Of a stretch of DNA of 64,000 nucleotides, positions 21,123-31,762 are shown piece by piece (the first letter of the stretch is position 1; each line of letters begins with the position of its first letter). This stretch comes from Sanderia malayensis. Its lineage: Eukaryota; Cnidaria; Scyphozoa; Semaeostomeae; Pelagiidae. Made by a program: the position numbers and the translations under genes. The DNA lies in assembly GCA_013076295.1 (NCBI GenBank), contig RQOL01000729.1, positions 4,340,001 to 4,404,000 on the forward strand, written 5' to 3'. The notes beneath the pieces are model-generated. The model was not told where the DNA came from, searched no databases, and saw only the letters and a list, made by a program, of their open reading frames with translations.

Positions 21123-22149
21123 TTAAGGGGTAATAATGGGGGTGAAACCAGCTATAGAGTTCAAAGTTCTGAAGTCAGAGCCGATTGAAGAGGTGCCCAG
21201 TGAAGCTTCGGCAGCAAGCCTGGATCCTGGGTCGTGAACCGCGAGGATCCGGTCAGACTGTGTGTAATGAGAGACCATACCATCGGACTTCCGGCCGATA
21301 AAAGCGGCAATTTCAGATGTGGAACCCCAAGCAAAGCCAATGTGATCGAGCAACCACTTCACAGGCCATGAGCCGTTTCCCCTTCGAAGATTAACAGGTG
21401 TTGCATATGTTTCTTGAGTCTATTGTTGACGGCAGAGCCAGTGAATGCGAGGGTAGTAATATGGCCACGGACGTCCAGGGGTCTAAAGAGAAAGCCCAAG
21501 CTGAGGTAGATCAGACGAACCAGATGTAGGTTTGCCACGGGGGAAAACTGACAAACGCTCCAGGCGGCGAACGGAGAAAACATGGTGGCCATTTCCCCGA
21601 CTTGATTAAAGACGAGAAGGGATCTGTCGGGGGAAATCATCACATCCACCGACTTTACGAAGCCCAGATCAAAGGCCCTATTGCCTGAGAAGAAGTTGAT
21701 GCTGAAAAATGCCAGATCCCATACCAACGGGTACAGGAGGGATGGGGAGTCCCCCGAAGAGAGGATACAGGATTTTAGGTGCTCACATATTTTCTCCAGT
21801 TCGTCCATAAAAATAGGAGAAATTTGACGTTGTGAGACTCTAGCTATGGATTGTTGCTCTTTCACGACAGAGAGATAATCTTTGACTAAGTGATAAGCTA
21901 CGGGGTTAGCAAGGCGTCTTTTTGGTCTTCAATTTGTGAGGTGTCAACATGGACTAAGGGAGGAGGGCTGACAATGTTGGAGGCTGCCGGACGACCACAT
22001 TGTTGGCAGAAATGACAGTCAAAATCATTTGGGTGAAGACATGTCACGCATCTTGTCCTGGTTTCCAAGTGCGCGGTACACACACTGCAAGCTAGGAGGC
22101 GGAAAAGAGTAAAAAACAGAGGGTGAGCAGTTACAGAGGGTAAAACCAA
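21123..22149 (-). pseudogene. DIRS tyrosine recombinase, two lesions in the catalytic part
   Basis: Integrates the DNA copy by strand exchange through a covalent tyrosine. N-terminal part (22149-21898): zinc-ribbon-like CVTCLHPNDFDCHFCQQCG. Then 21865-21362: FFSINFFSGNRAFDLGFVK, with the first conserved Arg in GNRAFDLG, and YLFRP-like LGFLFRPLDVRGH. The H-x-x-R block reads ETAHGL*SGCSITLALLG: the Arg codon is TGA (21360 region). A one-base frameshift follows, after which EIAAFIGRKSDGMVSHYTQS supplies the catalytic Tyr. Two independent defects mean it is inactive. Confidence 0.82.
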
Positions 22150-22247
22150 GAGAATGAATGATATTGTTTTTTTATTTTAACAGATAGATGCATTACAAAA
22201 CTAAAAAACGACACTTAAGAGGCCATAAGATGACCCCAGTGAAAAAA

Positions 22248-22964
22248 TTACAAAGGTAACGCAAAGATAATAAATGGAATCAAACTATCAAAGAAAAAAC
22301 CCATAGGTCCCATTGAAGAGGCTTGCTGTGCCAGCCTTGGGTCCCTGTTGGAGGGTATTCCAGGGTTCCCAACTGTCGTTTGGCACCGACCAGTAGCTTG
22401 TCTGTCGCATGCGATGTTAGAAGAGGCCACCAAAATTTCCTAGGACAGACATCCGGGACAACCATGGAGACTGAGCAGCCTAAACTCCGTAGGAATCTCG
22501 AAAGTGGTCCTATTAGGACAAACGAGGGGAAGACGTAGTACCTCTCAAGGGAAGTGAGTTCCTGAGCAAAACATTTGTGGCGCAGGCTCCTTTGCAGGGG
22601 AAGGGTGGGTAGAATGGTAGTCTGAAACCACTTTTGTCAATGCGGGCGTTGTCAGCAATGGCCATGAGGTCAAATGTGTCAGGGCCAAACGAGTGATCAA
22701 CGATAGACCAAACAGGGTCTGAAAGACGACAGTCAATATCGGAATGGAATCGTAGAGTTCATCTGCGAGTTGTTCTGCAGACGGTATGAAGTGTAGGTGG
22801 AGAGAAATGTTCAGCTGAAGGGTAAGTTGGAAAATGTGTTTGATCTCCTCGTTGAGAGAAGGATTGCGACCTCCCTCATTGTTCCAAAAATGAAAGAGGT
22901 TGGTATTATCTACATAGGCATCCACATGAGCATTTTCATGAAAAACATCCAGATTAGGAAACAA
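22248..22964 (-). pseudogene. DIRS RNase H region, frameshifted
   Basis: Degrades the RNA template in the DIRS cycle. 22964-22545 has VDAYVDNTNLFHFWNNEGG, an RNase H core with its acidic residues, then HLHFIPSAEQLADELYDS, the usual I-P-S-x-x-N/Q-x-A-D end. A frameshift near 22560 leads into YYVFPSFVLIGPLSRFLRSL and VVPDVCPRKFWWPLL, the conserved C-terminal block of these proteins, ending at 22280. The RT that should precede it is gone. Confidence 0.75.
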
Positions 22965-23052
22965 GCTATACCTTTAAGCTACTATAGTCACAAGAAAGCC
23001 ATTTCCACTAATTGTTTGCAAATTCAGCATGTTGTGCAGCCTGTTAAGAATT

Positions 23053-23209
23053 CTGACCAAAACGAGGCAATATTGCACAATATCTCAAAAAAGCAGCCTC
23101 GTTTTCATGAATAACATCCAGCTTCGGATTCTACGTCAAAAACTGGTCTAAAATATGCTTGTCCCATTAATTACCCACTCAGGTGATACCTACCTCACTC
23201 ACCGCCTGT
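23053..23209 (-). repeat. right inverted terminal repeat of the DIRS element
   Basis: Reverse complement of the left repeat; ends CTCACTCACCGCCTG. The two outer flanks show no clear duplication. Confidence 0.92.
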
Positions 23210-24649
23210 ACGATGGCAAGTATACGTTACTTTAATTTCACCTTGAATCAGGCCAGCTTTTGCGAAAAATATTGCAACACAGTGACGTCACAGTGATGAC
23301 CCAAAATATTTTTCTCAAAGGAAGTCCATGGATTTTTCTGAATGTTGTCTTGTTTTTTTAATAGCTCCACTCAGGGTGGGAATATTTGAGCTTCGGCTGA
23401 ACCACTATAGGGGCGAATCTTTCAGCTGTCGTTCTGAAAACAATTTGTGTCATTTTGTAAAAGTACAAAAATTAAGTTTGAAAATGGGTACCTCTGAAAA
23501 AATGTGATGTCATCCCACGTTGCCATTCCTGTTGGAATAACACGTAGACCTGATTTGGCTTATCCCAGGTCTTATTTTTTGTAACAACTTAATTTAACTT
23601 AAAATTACAGACTTTGAATTATTTTTAGAAACTTCACAAATTAAAATTCTTTCGATATCACCCCCAAAAGCTCAAATCTTCTGACATTTGTTTCGGTCGG
23701 CTCGGGCCTTAACACTCTGGGCGAAGAGTGCTTAGGCTCGAATAAAAAAGCTGAGAGTAAAACTTTGAGTTACGAGCTTGTTTACTGCCTCTATTGCAGG
23801 AATAGTGTTTGATTTAGCTTTAATCTCACCTTTAAAATCTTCCCTAATATCTCTCTTTACTTCAAAGCAAAAATGAGCGCTATAATGAACAAAATTTAGC
23901 TATCCTGGTCAGTGGGTACAAATGATGTCTGTCTCCTGAACTCCTTAAAAAGACTGTATTCTGTTTGATTGGTTTTGAAATACTACCAGCAACCTGATAC
24001 TTTTTCACAACACTGAGTAATTGTACAATTGTCTCCGTTATGTATATCTACGACATGCAAATAGTTGTATGGTTTATGTGCTCCTGAGATATCCGTGATG
24101 TTTGTGCTCTCTCACAGCTCGCCATGCTGCATTTCAACAGAAGAAAGCCTCCTTGACGTTGCAGACACAGAGTTTGATGACATCACAGTGATGTTCTGTT
24201 TTCGCAAGAAAAAGACAAGTATACATAATTTGCAAATTTTATTTGTGCCACGTCATGTTGATTGAAATCTATAGACTTTTGAAATAAAAACACCATGTAA
24301 AAACTTGTTGCACTAGGACTTTAACACCAAACTGGCTTTAAAGGTTTTGGCATGTCTCGCCATAAACCATGTATGAAAGTTGGGCAGCAGACCATCCCAT
24401 ATTTTTTAAGGCTCTCAAGTTTGGCATCAAGTCTTATCAATAGCATCAACAGCATCTGCCAGTCATTGTTCTGCAACACACCCATACTGTTTGCCATAGA
24501 TGTCTACCATTATTCGTCTTGTTGTGTTTGCATTCGCTTACATTTCCGTTCAACTGCAGTCTTCATTTGCCTGCATATGTTCAGTGGAGAACAGTTTTTC
24601 AGCATCATGAAGAATGTCTGTTAAGCCATTTCCAATGGCATTGTCCAAA
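23210..24649. other. 1.4 kb without recognisable genes
   Basis: AT-rich with only short open frames on either strand. No terminal repeats or domain signatures seen. Confidence 0.5.
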
Positions 24650-25120
24650 TCATGGCCAACTTTTTTTATGGCCAGCAAGGCTGGCTTGGCAAATGTCACC
24701 AAAGCAAGAGAGTATTTCTGTTACACATTCATTGTAATTTTTTATTTTAAGCGTAAGAATATCTTGTGAGATTAAATAAGTAGATAAGAGTTGAGAGTGA
24801 ATAATTGAAAAATTTCCATCACACCTATATGTCCTTTGATCTTTCCCAGAGCTCCACATGTGGGGTCCTGGAAAAACTAGATGAATTCCCTTTTCCTTGA
24901 CCGATGCCTCCAAGCAGAATGAGCTGTCAGCTAGCCAAAAACCATCTGATAATTCGAATGTTGTGTCAACAATAAATACACTGTAGCCATGTAGATAAAA
25001 CACATCAATGTCTGCAAGCATGTGACTAGTAGCTAAGAAAGAGACATAATGCTCTGACATCAATAGAACAATTTCAATGTTGCATTTTCGTTCCACATTT
25101 GCTACACCAGGGTTTCGCAT
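24650..25120 (-). CDS. unrecognised 156-codon reading frame
   Basis: Begins MRNPGVANVERKCNIEIVLL and includes ELSDGFWLADSSFC and LVFPGPHMWSSGKDQ. It is on the same strand as the FEN1-like gene at 26280-25633 and could be its downstream exon or partner. Composition is protein-like and without low complexity. No family is recognised, so it could also be a chance frame. Confidence 0.35.
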   Translation of the reverse strand: MRNPGVANVERKCNIEIVLLMSEHYVSFLATSHMLADIDVFYLHGYSVFIVDTTFELSDGFWLADSSFCLEASVKEKGIHLVFPGPHMWSSGKDQRTYRCDGNFSIIHSQLLSTYLISQDILTLKIKNYNECVTEILSCFGDICQASLAGHKKSWP

Positions 25121-25632
25121 TCATTAATCCCAGCTCCATTCTCTTTTAAGGTGCATATGCACCTTTTTTTCTGGTTGTCATGGTATGAACGAATTTGGAT
25201 TGCATGGTTCTTCGTTTGGTGTCTGAAATGTGGAAATATGTTTGTGACAGCGGGGTTTTTATATGATTTCTTATGTAAACATTCATAGTGACTAGTTTAT
25301 AGAGAAAATCACCTTTGCTTCTTTAATAAATTTCGGTAGACTTTTTCACTTGATGCTGTTTTTGACATATTCACAACCTTCTTCTTTATGGCGGGAATTT
25401 GTTTCATGTAAGTTGTTGTATGAGGTCGTTTTACTTTGGCATGGAGAGATAAAACATTCTTGTCACCTTTTTTTGGTTATAGGACATTAGATAATATGGA
25501 GCTTCGTCTTTGTGATCTGCTTGTTTCACTGTTGCAAATATTTTGCATGAATTCAGGGTTGCATTGATTCTGCTTGTACGTGTGTGTTAGCTTTTAAACA
25601 TCAGAAGGATGCACAAGCTTCTTTTCATACTT
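25121..25632. other. spacer between two minus-strand frames
   Basis: AT-rich; no supported feature. Confidence 0.4.
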
Positions 25633-26280
25633 TTATCCCACTGTGTCGTTGATGTAGTAAACACCACCATTTTCTTGTATTGCTACCGTGCATTTCCATC
25701 CCTTGTCATTACCAATTACTTCATCACTTTGCTGTATGAATTTCTTTTCAAAGATCTTCTTTCGTACGGCATTTACATTCCTTTGGTGAAAACTGTAGAG
25801 CAGACAAACATATTCTTCAATGCCATTCATAGTTTCTTCTGTTACATTCCATGATGATCCAAGTGAATTGAAAGTGGCAACATATTTTTCATTGTTCCTA
25901 CCTTCCTTCCAGCATGCTGCCTTCCCCTTCCGAAAAAAAGAGGAGACATAATCATTGCCCGTAAATGCGTAAAAACCTATCAAAGAGGACTTCTTGCATT
26001 CATCCATCCCTATGTCGGATAGCATCATGCCTTCCCTATGTACCCCTGTCCCAAAATCCAGATAAAGTAGGTCTGACTGGTCCTGGTCATTATACTCAGA
26101 AGAATAACCAAAATGTCAATATCAGCTGATGGAGATCAGACAACGACATATTTTGATGGGTACCTGTCTAAAGCATGTCTACAATGTAACGCTATCTTGG
26201 TGTCGGCCTCTTCTTGGTTACTGAAAAGTCTTTGTCCTCCTGGATCCATCGGCATTTGCCAAGCTCGCTTTAACTTAATT
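25633..26280 (-). pseudogene. XPG/FEN1-like (PIN-fold) nuclease-like TE protein
   Basis: Reading leftward from about 26280: NQEEADTKIALHCRHALDRY, then an in-frame TGA near 26140 followed by SPSADIDILVILLS, and then, after a frame change near 26060, SSLIGFYAFTGNDYVSSFFR and KGKAACWK. The three acidic blocks E-E-A-D, S-x-D-x-D and G-N-D match in order the metal-binding blocks of FEN1/XPG nucleases (E-A-E-A, D-x-D, G-C-D-Y). This is a different subfamily (GNDYVSSFF) from the copy at 8.0 kb (GCDTNSYFY). Such proteins are multi-copy in invertebrate genomes. Activity is inferred; this copy is interrupted by TGA and a frameshift. Confidence 0.55.
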
Positions 26281-26328
26281 TTGCAAGTAAAATTCACATC
26301 TAACACTTGTGCATTTTTAAGGCCTAAA

Positions 26329-26790
26329 ATGGCCTCTAATTCCGAAACCCCACAGGAATCTGGTCAGAAAGCCACTGAAACTTTGGTTCCAGATGCACCT
26401 GGTAAATCTGAATTGTTTTTATCCATGCTAACGAATGCGAAGAATAGTTTAGACGAGAACAATGCTGTTCTTACGCAAGTACGTGAACGATCAGGCCCTC
26501 CACTGGTAAGCCATCGTTTAAGAGGTCTCGCCTTGATTCTGTTTCAGATTCAGCTCAGTCTGTTGCTACTCCAGCTGCTCAGTCAGCATCAAATCTTGCT
26601 GCTCAGTCAGCTCATATATTTACTACTCAGTGAGAAAATTATTCTGCTTCATCAGCCACCGCATCTGCTCAGTCAGATGATCATGTTGATGACCCTTTAG
26701 CTCAACCACCACCTGGTGAAAACTTTCGGTCTTCTGAGGAAGATGCCTTAGTTTATATGGGGGTCCTGATTTTGAGCAGCAAGACAATAA
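26329..26790 (+). pseudogene. gag-like or unknown TE protein, N-terminal part
   Basis: Starts MASNSETPQESGQKATETLV in AAAATGG context, continues LFLSMLTNAKNSLDENNAVL, then shifts frame near 26520 into a repeated A-x-Q-S-A region with one internal stop (TGA at 26632). Ala/Gln/Ser-rich N-termini like this occur in gag-like proteins of DIRS and other retroelements. It is cut by Helitron-like copy C. Identity is uncertain. Confidence 0.35.
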
Positions 26791-26813
26791 TTCAGTTATT
26801 GGTAGCCTGAGTT

Positions 26814-27183
26814 ATTCACGTGACGCGTTTCCCCTTTTGCTGCAATTTGATTGGCTCTTTCGTGACTTCACGAGAACAGTTGCGATGCTTAGGCCTAATG
26901 TAAACAAGCCCAAAGTTTTAATCAACAAATTATGATAAGGGATTATAAGGCGAGCGGAGCGAGCCAAGCTGTTGTAAAAGGAGTAGGTAAAGGTATGAGT
27001 GTTAGCGAATTCAGCGCACGAAGTGTGCTAACCACAGGCGAGCGTAGCGAGCTAACCCTTTGTATGTGGGGTCCAAAGAGGCACGAGCATGAGCGAATGC
27101 AGCGCACGAAGTGCGCCAACCACATTAATTTTTTTCACTTGCCCCCCTCCGGGAAGCGTGCGTACGCGAGCGCCCCCGGCTAG
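26814..27183 (+). mobile_element. Helitron-like non-autonomous element, copy C, 5' truncated
   Basis: Begins inside the family at TTCACGTGACGCGTTTCCCC, runs through GGCCTAATGTAAACAAGCCC, has just over one 88-bp monomer (27033-27120) and ends CGCCCCCGGCTAG followed by T. The end is the copy A type. The 5' head with TCTAATAT is missing. Confidence 0.75.
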
Positions 27184-27377
27184 TTTTCCACAAATCATCT
27201 TTAATTTGTCTATCCAAATTTCTCGTGCAAGTAAGTGAAAGTTGAATTTGATAAATGTATTATTCACTAGCTGTGAACAGCAATGTGATGCGATACATGG
27301 AGCATGTTGTTTATAACAATGAACTAATTGTTCTTTCTTTCTTTACATAGACACTAGGAAGTTGGCCTTCCCTATAG

Positions 27378-28035
27378 TTGGCCTTCGATGTGAGTGGGAC
27401 AGTGATCTTCAACGAAAGTGGGGTGGATTTCAATTGATTTGGCTTTTGATGTGAGTGGGACAGTGATCTTCAACAAAAGTGGAGTGGGTTTCTGTTGTTT
27501 TGGCCTTCGATCTGAGTGGGACAGTGATCTTGAAGAAAAATGGCGTGGATCTATTGTTTTGGCCTTCGATGTGAGTGGGACAGTGATCTTCAACAAAAGT
27601 AGGGTGGATTTCTATTGTTTTGGCCTTCGATGTGAATGGGACAGTGATCTTCAACAAAAGTGGAGTGGGTTTCTGTTGTTTTGGCCTTCGATCTGAGTGG
27701 GACAGTGATCTTGAAGAAAAGTGTGGTGGATTTCTATTGTTTTGGCCTTCAATGTGAGTGGAACAGTGATCTTGAAGAAAAGTGGGGTGGATTTCTATTG
27801 CTTTGGCCTTCGATGTGAATGGGACAGTGATCTTCAACAAAAGTGGGGGGATTTCCATTGTTTTGGCCTTCGATGTGAGTGGGACAGTGATCTTGAAGAA
27901 AAATTGGGGTGGGTTTCTGTTGTTTCGGCCTTCGACCTGAGCGGGACAGTGATCTTCAACAAAATTGGGCTGGGTTTCTGTTTTTTTGGCCTTCGATCTG
28001 AGTGGAACAGTGATCGGCAAAAAAGTGGGATGGAC
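27378..28035. repeat. 61-bp minisatellite, 11 monomers
   Basis: Units begin TTGGCCTTCGATGTGAGTGG at 27378, 27439, 27500, 27559, 27620, 27681, 27742, 27803, 27863, 27924 and 27986. All share GGGACAGTGATCTT. Variants alternate between CAACAAAAG and GAAGAAAAG after that word and between GATGTGA and GATCTGA, giving a partial three-unit pattern (units 2-4 resemble 5-7). Open frames on both strands across it (for example a 203-codon one at 28041-27430) are repeat by-products. Confidence 0.96.
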
Positions 28036-28104
28036 ACGCAAAGTAATATACTTTCAGTTGAAATTATGCAAGTTTTAATAGTTCCATCCATTCCCCGAAC
28101 CCAC

Positions 28105-28625
28105 GATCCATGGAACCCCGAGCCCTGGTTTCCAGTCCAGGTTGTTCCAGGCCCATGTTTTCCCGTGATGCGATAAATCCAGCACTTTATTCAGCATGGC
28201 TTCAACTCAAAACACACAGAGAGAAGAAGCTCCGTGAACAATAGATCAGGTTTGAGAGTAATATCAGAAAACCATTGCGAACGAATTGATCCAATGGATT
28301 AGAGATTTTGATTGAAGAATAAACAATTTAAAAAATGCAGCTCAAATCTCTCCCCAGAACAGTGTGCATGTAATCCCGAGCCCCAATTGCCATTCCAAGT
28401 TGTTCCGGGTCCATGTTTTCCACGATGCACAAATTTCAGCAGCTGTTTTAGCCAGTGTGGCAGAAATGCTTCAACTTGAGCCCCATGCAGAGAAACTATG
28501 TGAACAAAGGATCAGATTTGTGAGTACATAATATGAGAAAGCAGATTCGGAATGAATTTATCAATTTTATTCGAGATTTCGATTAAAGAATACACAATTT
28601 TAATACAGCAGTTGGCACTCAATAA
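28105..28625. repeat. tandem duplication, about 258 bp x 2, diverged
   Basis: CCCGAGCCC...GTTGTTCC...CCATGTTTTCC is followed by AGAAGCT/AGAAACT, GTGAACAA and GGATCAG-type words, ending AGAGATTT(C/T)GATT. It repeats once with an offset of about 258 bases. No coding content. Confidence 0.8.
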
Positions 28626-28979
28626 TGCATGTTTATAACTACATGAATTCCATGAAAGCAATATGAAAGCCCATTAGGAAAATTTTAGAGGGGCCCCGAA
28701 GTTGAATGCTTCTAAACACCCAGGCACCAGTCGAAAATGATTAAATATAAGGACTTTTAAATACCGCAGATCATGAAAGTTTTTAAATAATTTACTCACA
28801 TCTTTCACAGACCAAAATCCACAACTTTCGTGTTTTGAATAGCGAATCACTCTCAGTGACAGGCACTTTTAGAATCCAAGTGGAATTGAAGCAACCTTTC
28901 CAGCGTTTATCTGATCCAAAAAGAAATTGATGTGCTTGAACGATGAATCCACAATGTTAGCAGGCGGATGGCAAGTCGG

Positions 28980-29725
28980 CAATAGTAATTCAGCAAATTA
29001 GCTTTTAGGCTACTCCACGTGCTTAGAACGCCTTCGGCTCAGTGAAATCCTGAAATTGCTGTTTCTGAAATTCGTTATTTAGATAGTTGTATCCAAACCT
29101 GTTCTTATAAAAGCAGAATTTGATCATTCATCGGTTTAGTATTCAATTTGATATAGTGGAGATTTGTAAAGCAAAGAATTATTTAGAAATTTAGAGCGTG
29201 CAAAAATTTCTATAAACCAGCTCATCAGAATATGTTGAAAACAGGATAAGAAGGATACAAAGAAGTTTAGTAAAGGCAATTAGAAACAACTTAGCCACTT
29301 ACCAGTAAAGTTCTGCTCGTAACAGTTCTGAAGAGTAACATTCAAGTAAAATTCCACTTGATGGCAAAGGAGGGCAAAATAGCTTTTTCAGACAACTGCA
29401 CCACGTGCTTTGAAGGCTTTCAGTTGAGTGAAATCACGAAATTGCTGTTTCTGAAATTCCTTATTTGGATCATTGTATCCAGACCTGTAATTATAAAAGC
29501 AGAATTTGATAATTCATCGTTTTAGTATTATATTTAGTACATTGGGGATTTCTAAAGCAAAGAATTATTTAGAAATTTAGAACGCGTAAAAATTTCTAAA
29601 AACCAGCTGACCTTAATATATTGAAATCAAGATAAGAAGGTACAAAGAAATTTAGTAAAGGCAAACAGAAACAACTTAGCCACTTACCAGTTAAATCCTG
29701 AAGCATTTAGTTGGAAATATCAAGT
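28980..29725. repeat. tandem duplication, about 381 bp x 2
   Basis: The words GAAATTGCTGTTTCTGAAAT, AAAGCAGAATTTGAT, AAAGCAAAGAATTATTTAGA and AACAACTTAGCCACTTACCA occur in the same order in both halves, offset about 381 bases. Each half ends with CACTTACC, which on the minus strand would be a good splice donor, so the unit may be an exon-intron piece of an unknown minus-strand gene. Confidence 0.88.
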
Positions 29726-29845
29726 AAAACAGCAGCAAAAATAAAACAGCCATCCAATGAAAAAAATCCATTCGGTTTGCCTTGCCTGGCCATCCCAAAT
29801 TCGAAAATGAAAAATGAATTGCACACTTTCCTTTTTCCTTGTCAA

Positions 29846-30022
29846 CCAACGGCCACGGTAACAAAGACACAAACGGATAAGTGTGAAACGTAACAGGGTT
29901 TCATTGTTTCGAAAAGGCTTGGCAACGCAAAACAACGCACGATCAATCTTTACAGAAACATAACATCATCCAGACGCCGTAATGGTCAGGGGGTCGCTGA
30001 GCACAACACATTTTGTTGGATT
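29846..30022 (+). repeat. dispersed direct repeat, left copy
   Basis: About 80% similar to 34690-34860 in the same orientation. Shared words include GGCCAC(G/A)GTAACAAA, TTCATTGTTTCG and AACAACGCACGATC. The two copies flank the Helitron Rep gene. Confidence 0.8.
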
Positions 30023-30249
30023 CAAAAGCTTCAGTACCCCAGAGCTGCAAAAAATATTTTCCTTTCTGGGAACCTGGGAAACAGGGAAAAAATTTTCTGC
30101 GAGGTGAAAGTACTGCATATGCCAACAGTATGCACCAATTGCCCGCAAGACCTTCTAATTTTGCTTGGGGTGCAATATTTTAATTGCAATTTGCGTTGGG
30201 TAATGATGCGTACTTTCTTTTCTTGGTAGAAAGTTTCTAATAAAATGTC

Positions 30250-30520
30250 GCATTTTAGTTATTGACTTACGCCGGCGGACACGTTAAGCAACCCGTTCTA
30301 ATTAAAGTTGATTAAGTTGTGATAAGATGACTGTTCGTCGGACACGCAAAGAAAAAAATTTTGTTTGAAATCTTGATGTTGTTCTGATAGGATCACCCTT
30401 CGTGGGACACGCCCAGTAATGGGTTGTGAAGGGGGTAATGAGATTTTGATAAGGTGGGTCCTTGTGGGACACGTAATGCATATAGTAGATTAAGTTGCGA
30501 TAAGATGAGTGGTCGGAGAT
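30250..30520. repeat. iteron-like array around GGACACG
   Basis: Four diverged units share GATAAG/GATAGG, a variable stretch, then T(G/C)GGACACG. The core GGACACG lies near 30279, 30340, 30398 and 30468; the last GATAAG unit (30499) has a decayed core. Spacing is roughly 60 bases. It lies on the 3' side of the Helitron Rep gene. Confidence 0.6.
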
Positions 30521-30535
30521 GCAAAGAGAAATAAT

Positions 30536-30936
30536 TTAATTTGAAATCATTGAAAATATGTTGATGTGTAAAAATGAAAAAAGGGGTAAAAAATGAAATA
30601 TATAGTTTGTTTGTATAAGTTTTATTTGAAAGTTAGTGTTTCTTTTTTTGGGGCCATATGTGTATGGCCGAGGCTTGAGGTCCATTGGTTGGGGCTGGTG
30701 TTCTTTTTCTAGGTTCGCAAGCTCTTGCAGCTCCTCGTCTGTGATGATGTCTTCTTTCAGGGATTTGTTTTGGTCTGTAAAGAATTTGTCATCTCTTCGT
30801 AGCTTTTGTACATAGTGGGTTATGGTAAGCAGGTTGTTTGTTGCATGTGTTAGTTCTTGGTGGGATTTTCTTATGTGGTCTGAGCACATTTCGATGTTGC
30901 GGTCGAGAATGTGGTTTATTGTTTTCCTGTCCATAT
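30536..30936 (-). CDS. unrecognised small exon downstream of Helitron Rep
   Basis: An acceptor CATTTACAATTTCAG precedes ATATGGACAGG; the frame reads MDRKTINHILDRNIEMCSDH, later KLRRDDKFFTDQNKSL and KPRPYTYGPKKR. The first hundred residues are charged and helical; the last thirty are hydrophobic and probably not coding. It may be a downstream exon of the Helitron gene, but no helicase motif is present. Confidence 0.4.
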
Positions 30937-31129
30937 CTGAAATTGTAAATGAAAAGTATAGTTCTTTGTTTAGATTTGCTGTAAGGGAAATGTTGTTAGG
31001 ATAAGAATTAGGAGAAAAAGATGTGATTATAGATGAATGAAATTGTAGATGATACTCACCGATTTGAAGTCCGGGATGAATTTTCGTTTATGATTGTTCT
31101 TGTTGGTAGCTTGTAGAGTTGTGATTGGA

Positions 31130-31720
31130 AAAAGGTTATTGGTTTGTGCAAGAGGCAGCTGTTTTGAAAGTGTGGATTACGTTGCTGTGCTAAATATAGG
31201 GGGGTGGTGTTTGATGTGACTTATTTGAAAATAGAAATGAAGTCAAGAGTATGTTCATGATGATGTAATCCAGTAGCGATGGGGAGTGCCTGCATGGCAA
31301 CAGTGGCATTGTGATTGTTGTTTTTTCACGTGTTGTTGGCGTTGGGAAGAAAAATAAGTTGCGATTTAGAATTGAAATGCATGGGGTAATAATAAGGATG
31401 GGTAGTTGTATTTGTTGAATTGAGTTATTGTGATGTTGAAGTTCTTGTGATGTTGATATGTTTCGTGGTTGGCAGATGTTGTGATTTGAGAAAAGTAATT
31501 TATTTGTTGTATTTATATGTGTGGGCAAGGGTTGGAATATGGAAAAGGTAGCTCTTTAGGAACTTTGTATTACTTTGTTGTTTTAAGTATAGAGGGAAGT
31601 TGTTTGATGTGATTTATTTGAAAAAAATAGAATTGAAGTCATTGATAGGTTGATGAAGACGTCTTGAGCAGTTGTTTTGCCTGCGAGAAAGGGTGTGGTC
31701 ATTGTTTGCATTTCATTGAA
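31130..31720. repeat. intron-internal duplication, about 397-bp offset
   Basis: The segment near 31190-31300 (GTGTTTGATGTGACTTATTTGA, AATGAAGTCA, GCCTGC) recurs in diverged form near 31590-31690. Both lie between the Rep exon and the next candidate exon on the minus strand. Confidence 0.6.
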
Positions 31721-31762
31721 AATGTAACTTATAAGTGTGAAGTGCAAGAAATGTTGACATAC

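Larger units (their letters stand above)
20401..23209 (-). mobile_element. DIRS-type tyrosine-recombinase retrotransposon, internally deleted
   Basis: Bounded by a 156-bp inverted terminal repeat. Inside, on the minus strand, are an RNase H region (22964-22248) and a tyrosine recombinase (22149-21123). Inverted terminal repeats plus RNase H plus tyrosine recombinase, with no DDE integrase, define DIRS-like elements. Gag and reverse transcriptase, expected near the right end, are missing: only about 90 bases separate the right repeat from RNase H. The copy is a deletion derivative with good ends. Confidence 0.82.

Noticed and set aside
26329..26790. gag of the DIRS element at 20.4-23.2 kb
   Set aside because: It lies outside the inverted terminal repeats and on the opposite strand, so it cannot be part of that copy.
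27378..28035. CRISPR-like array of 61-bp units
   Set aside because: The whole unit repeats; there are no unique spacers.
27430..28041. 203-codon minus-strand frame with repeated PLTSKAK-type segments
   Set aside because: It lies wholly within the 61-bp minisatellite; the repeated peptide cycles through frames of the same DNA unit, and comparable frames exist on the other strand.
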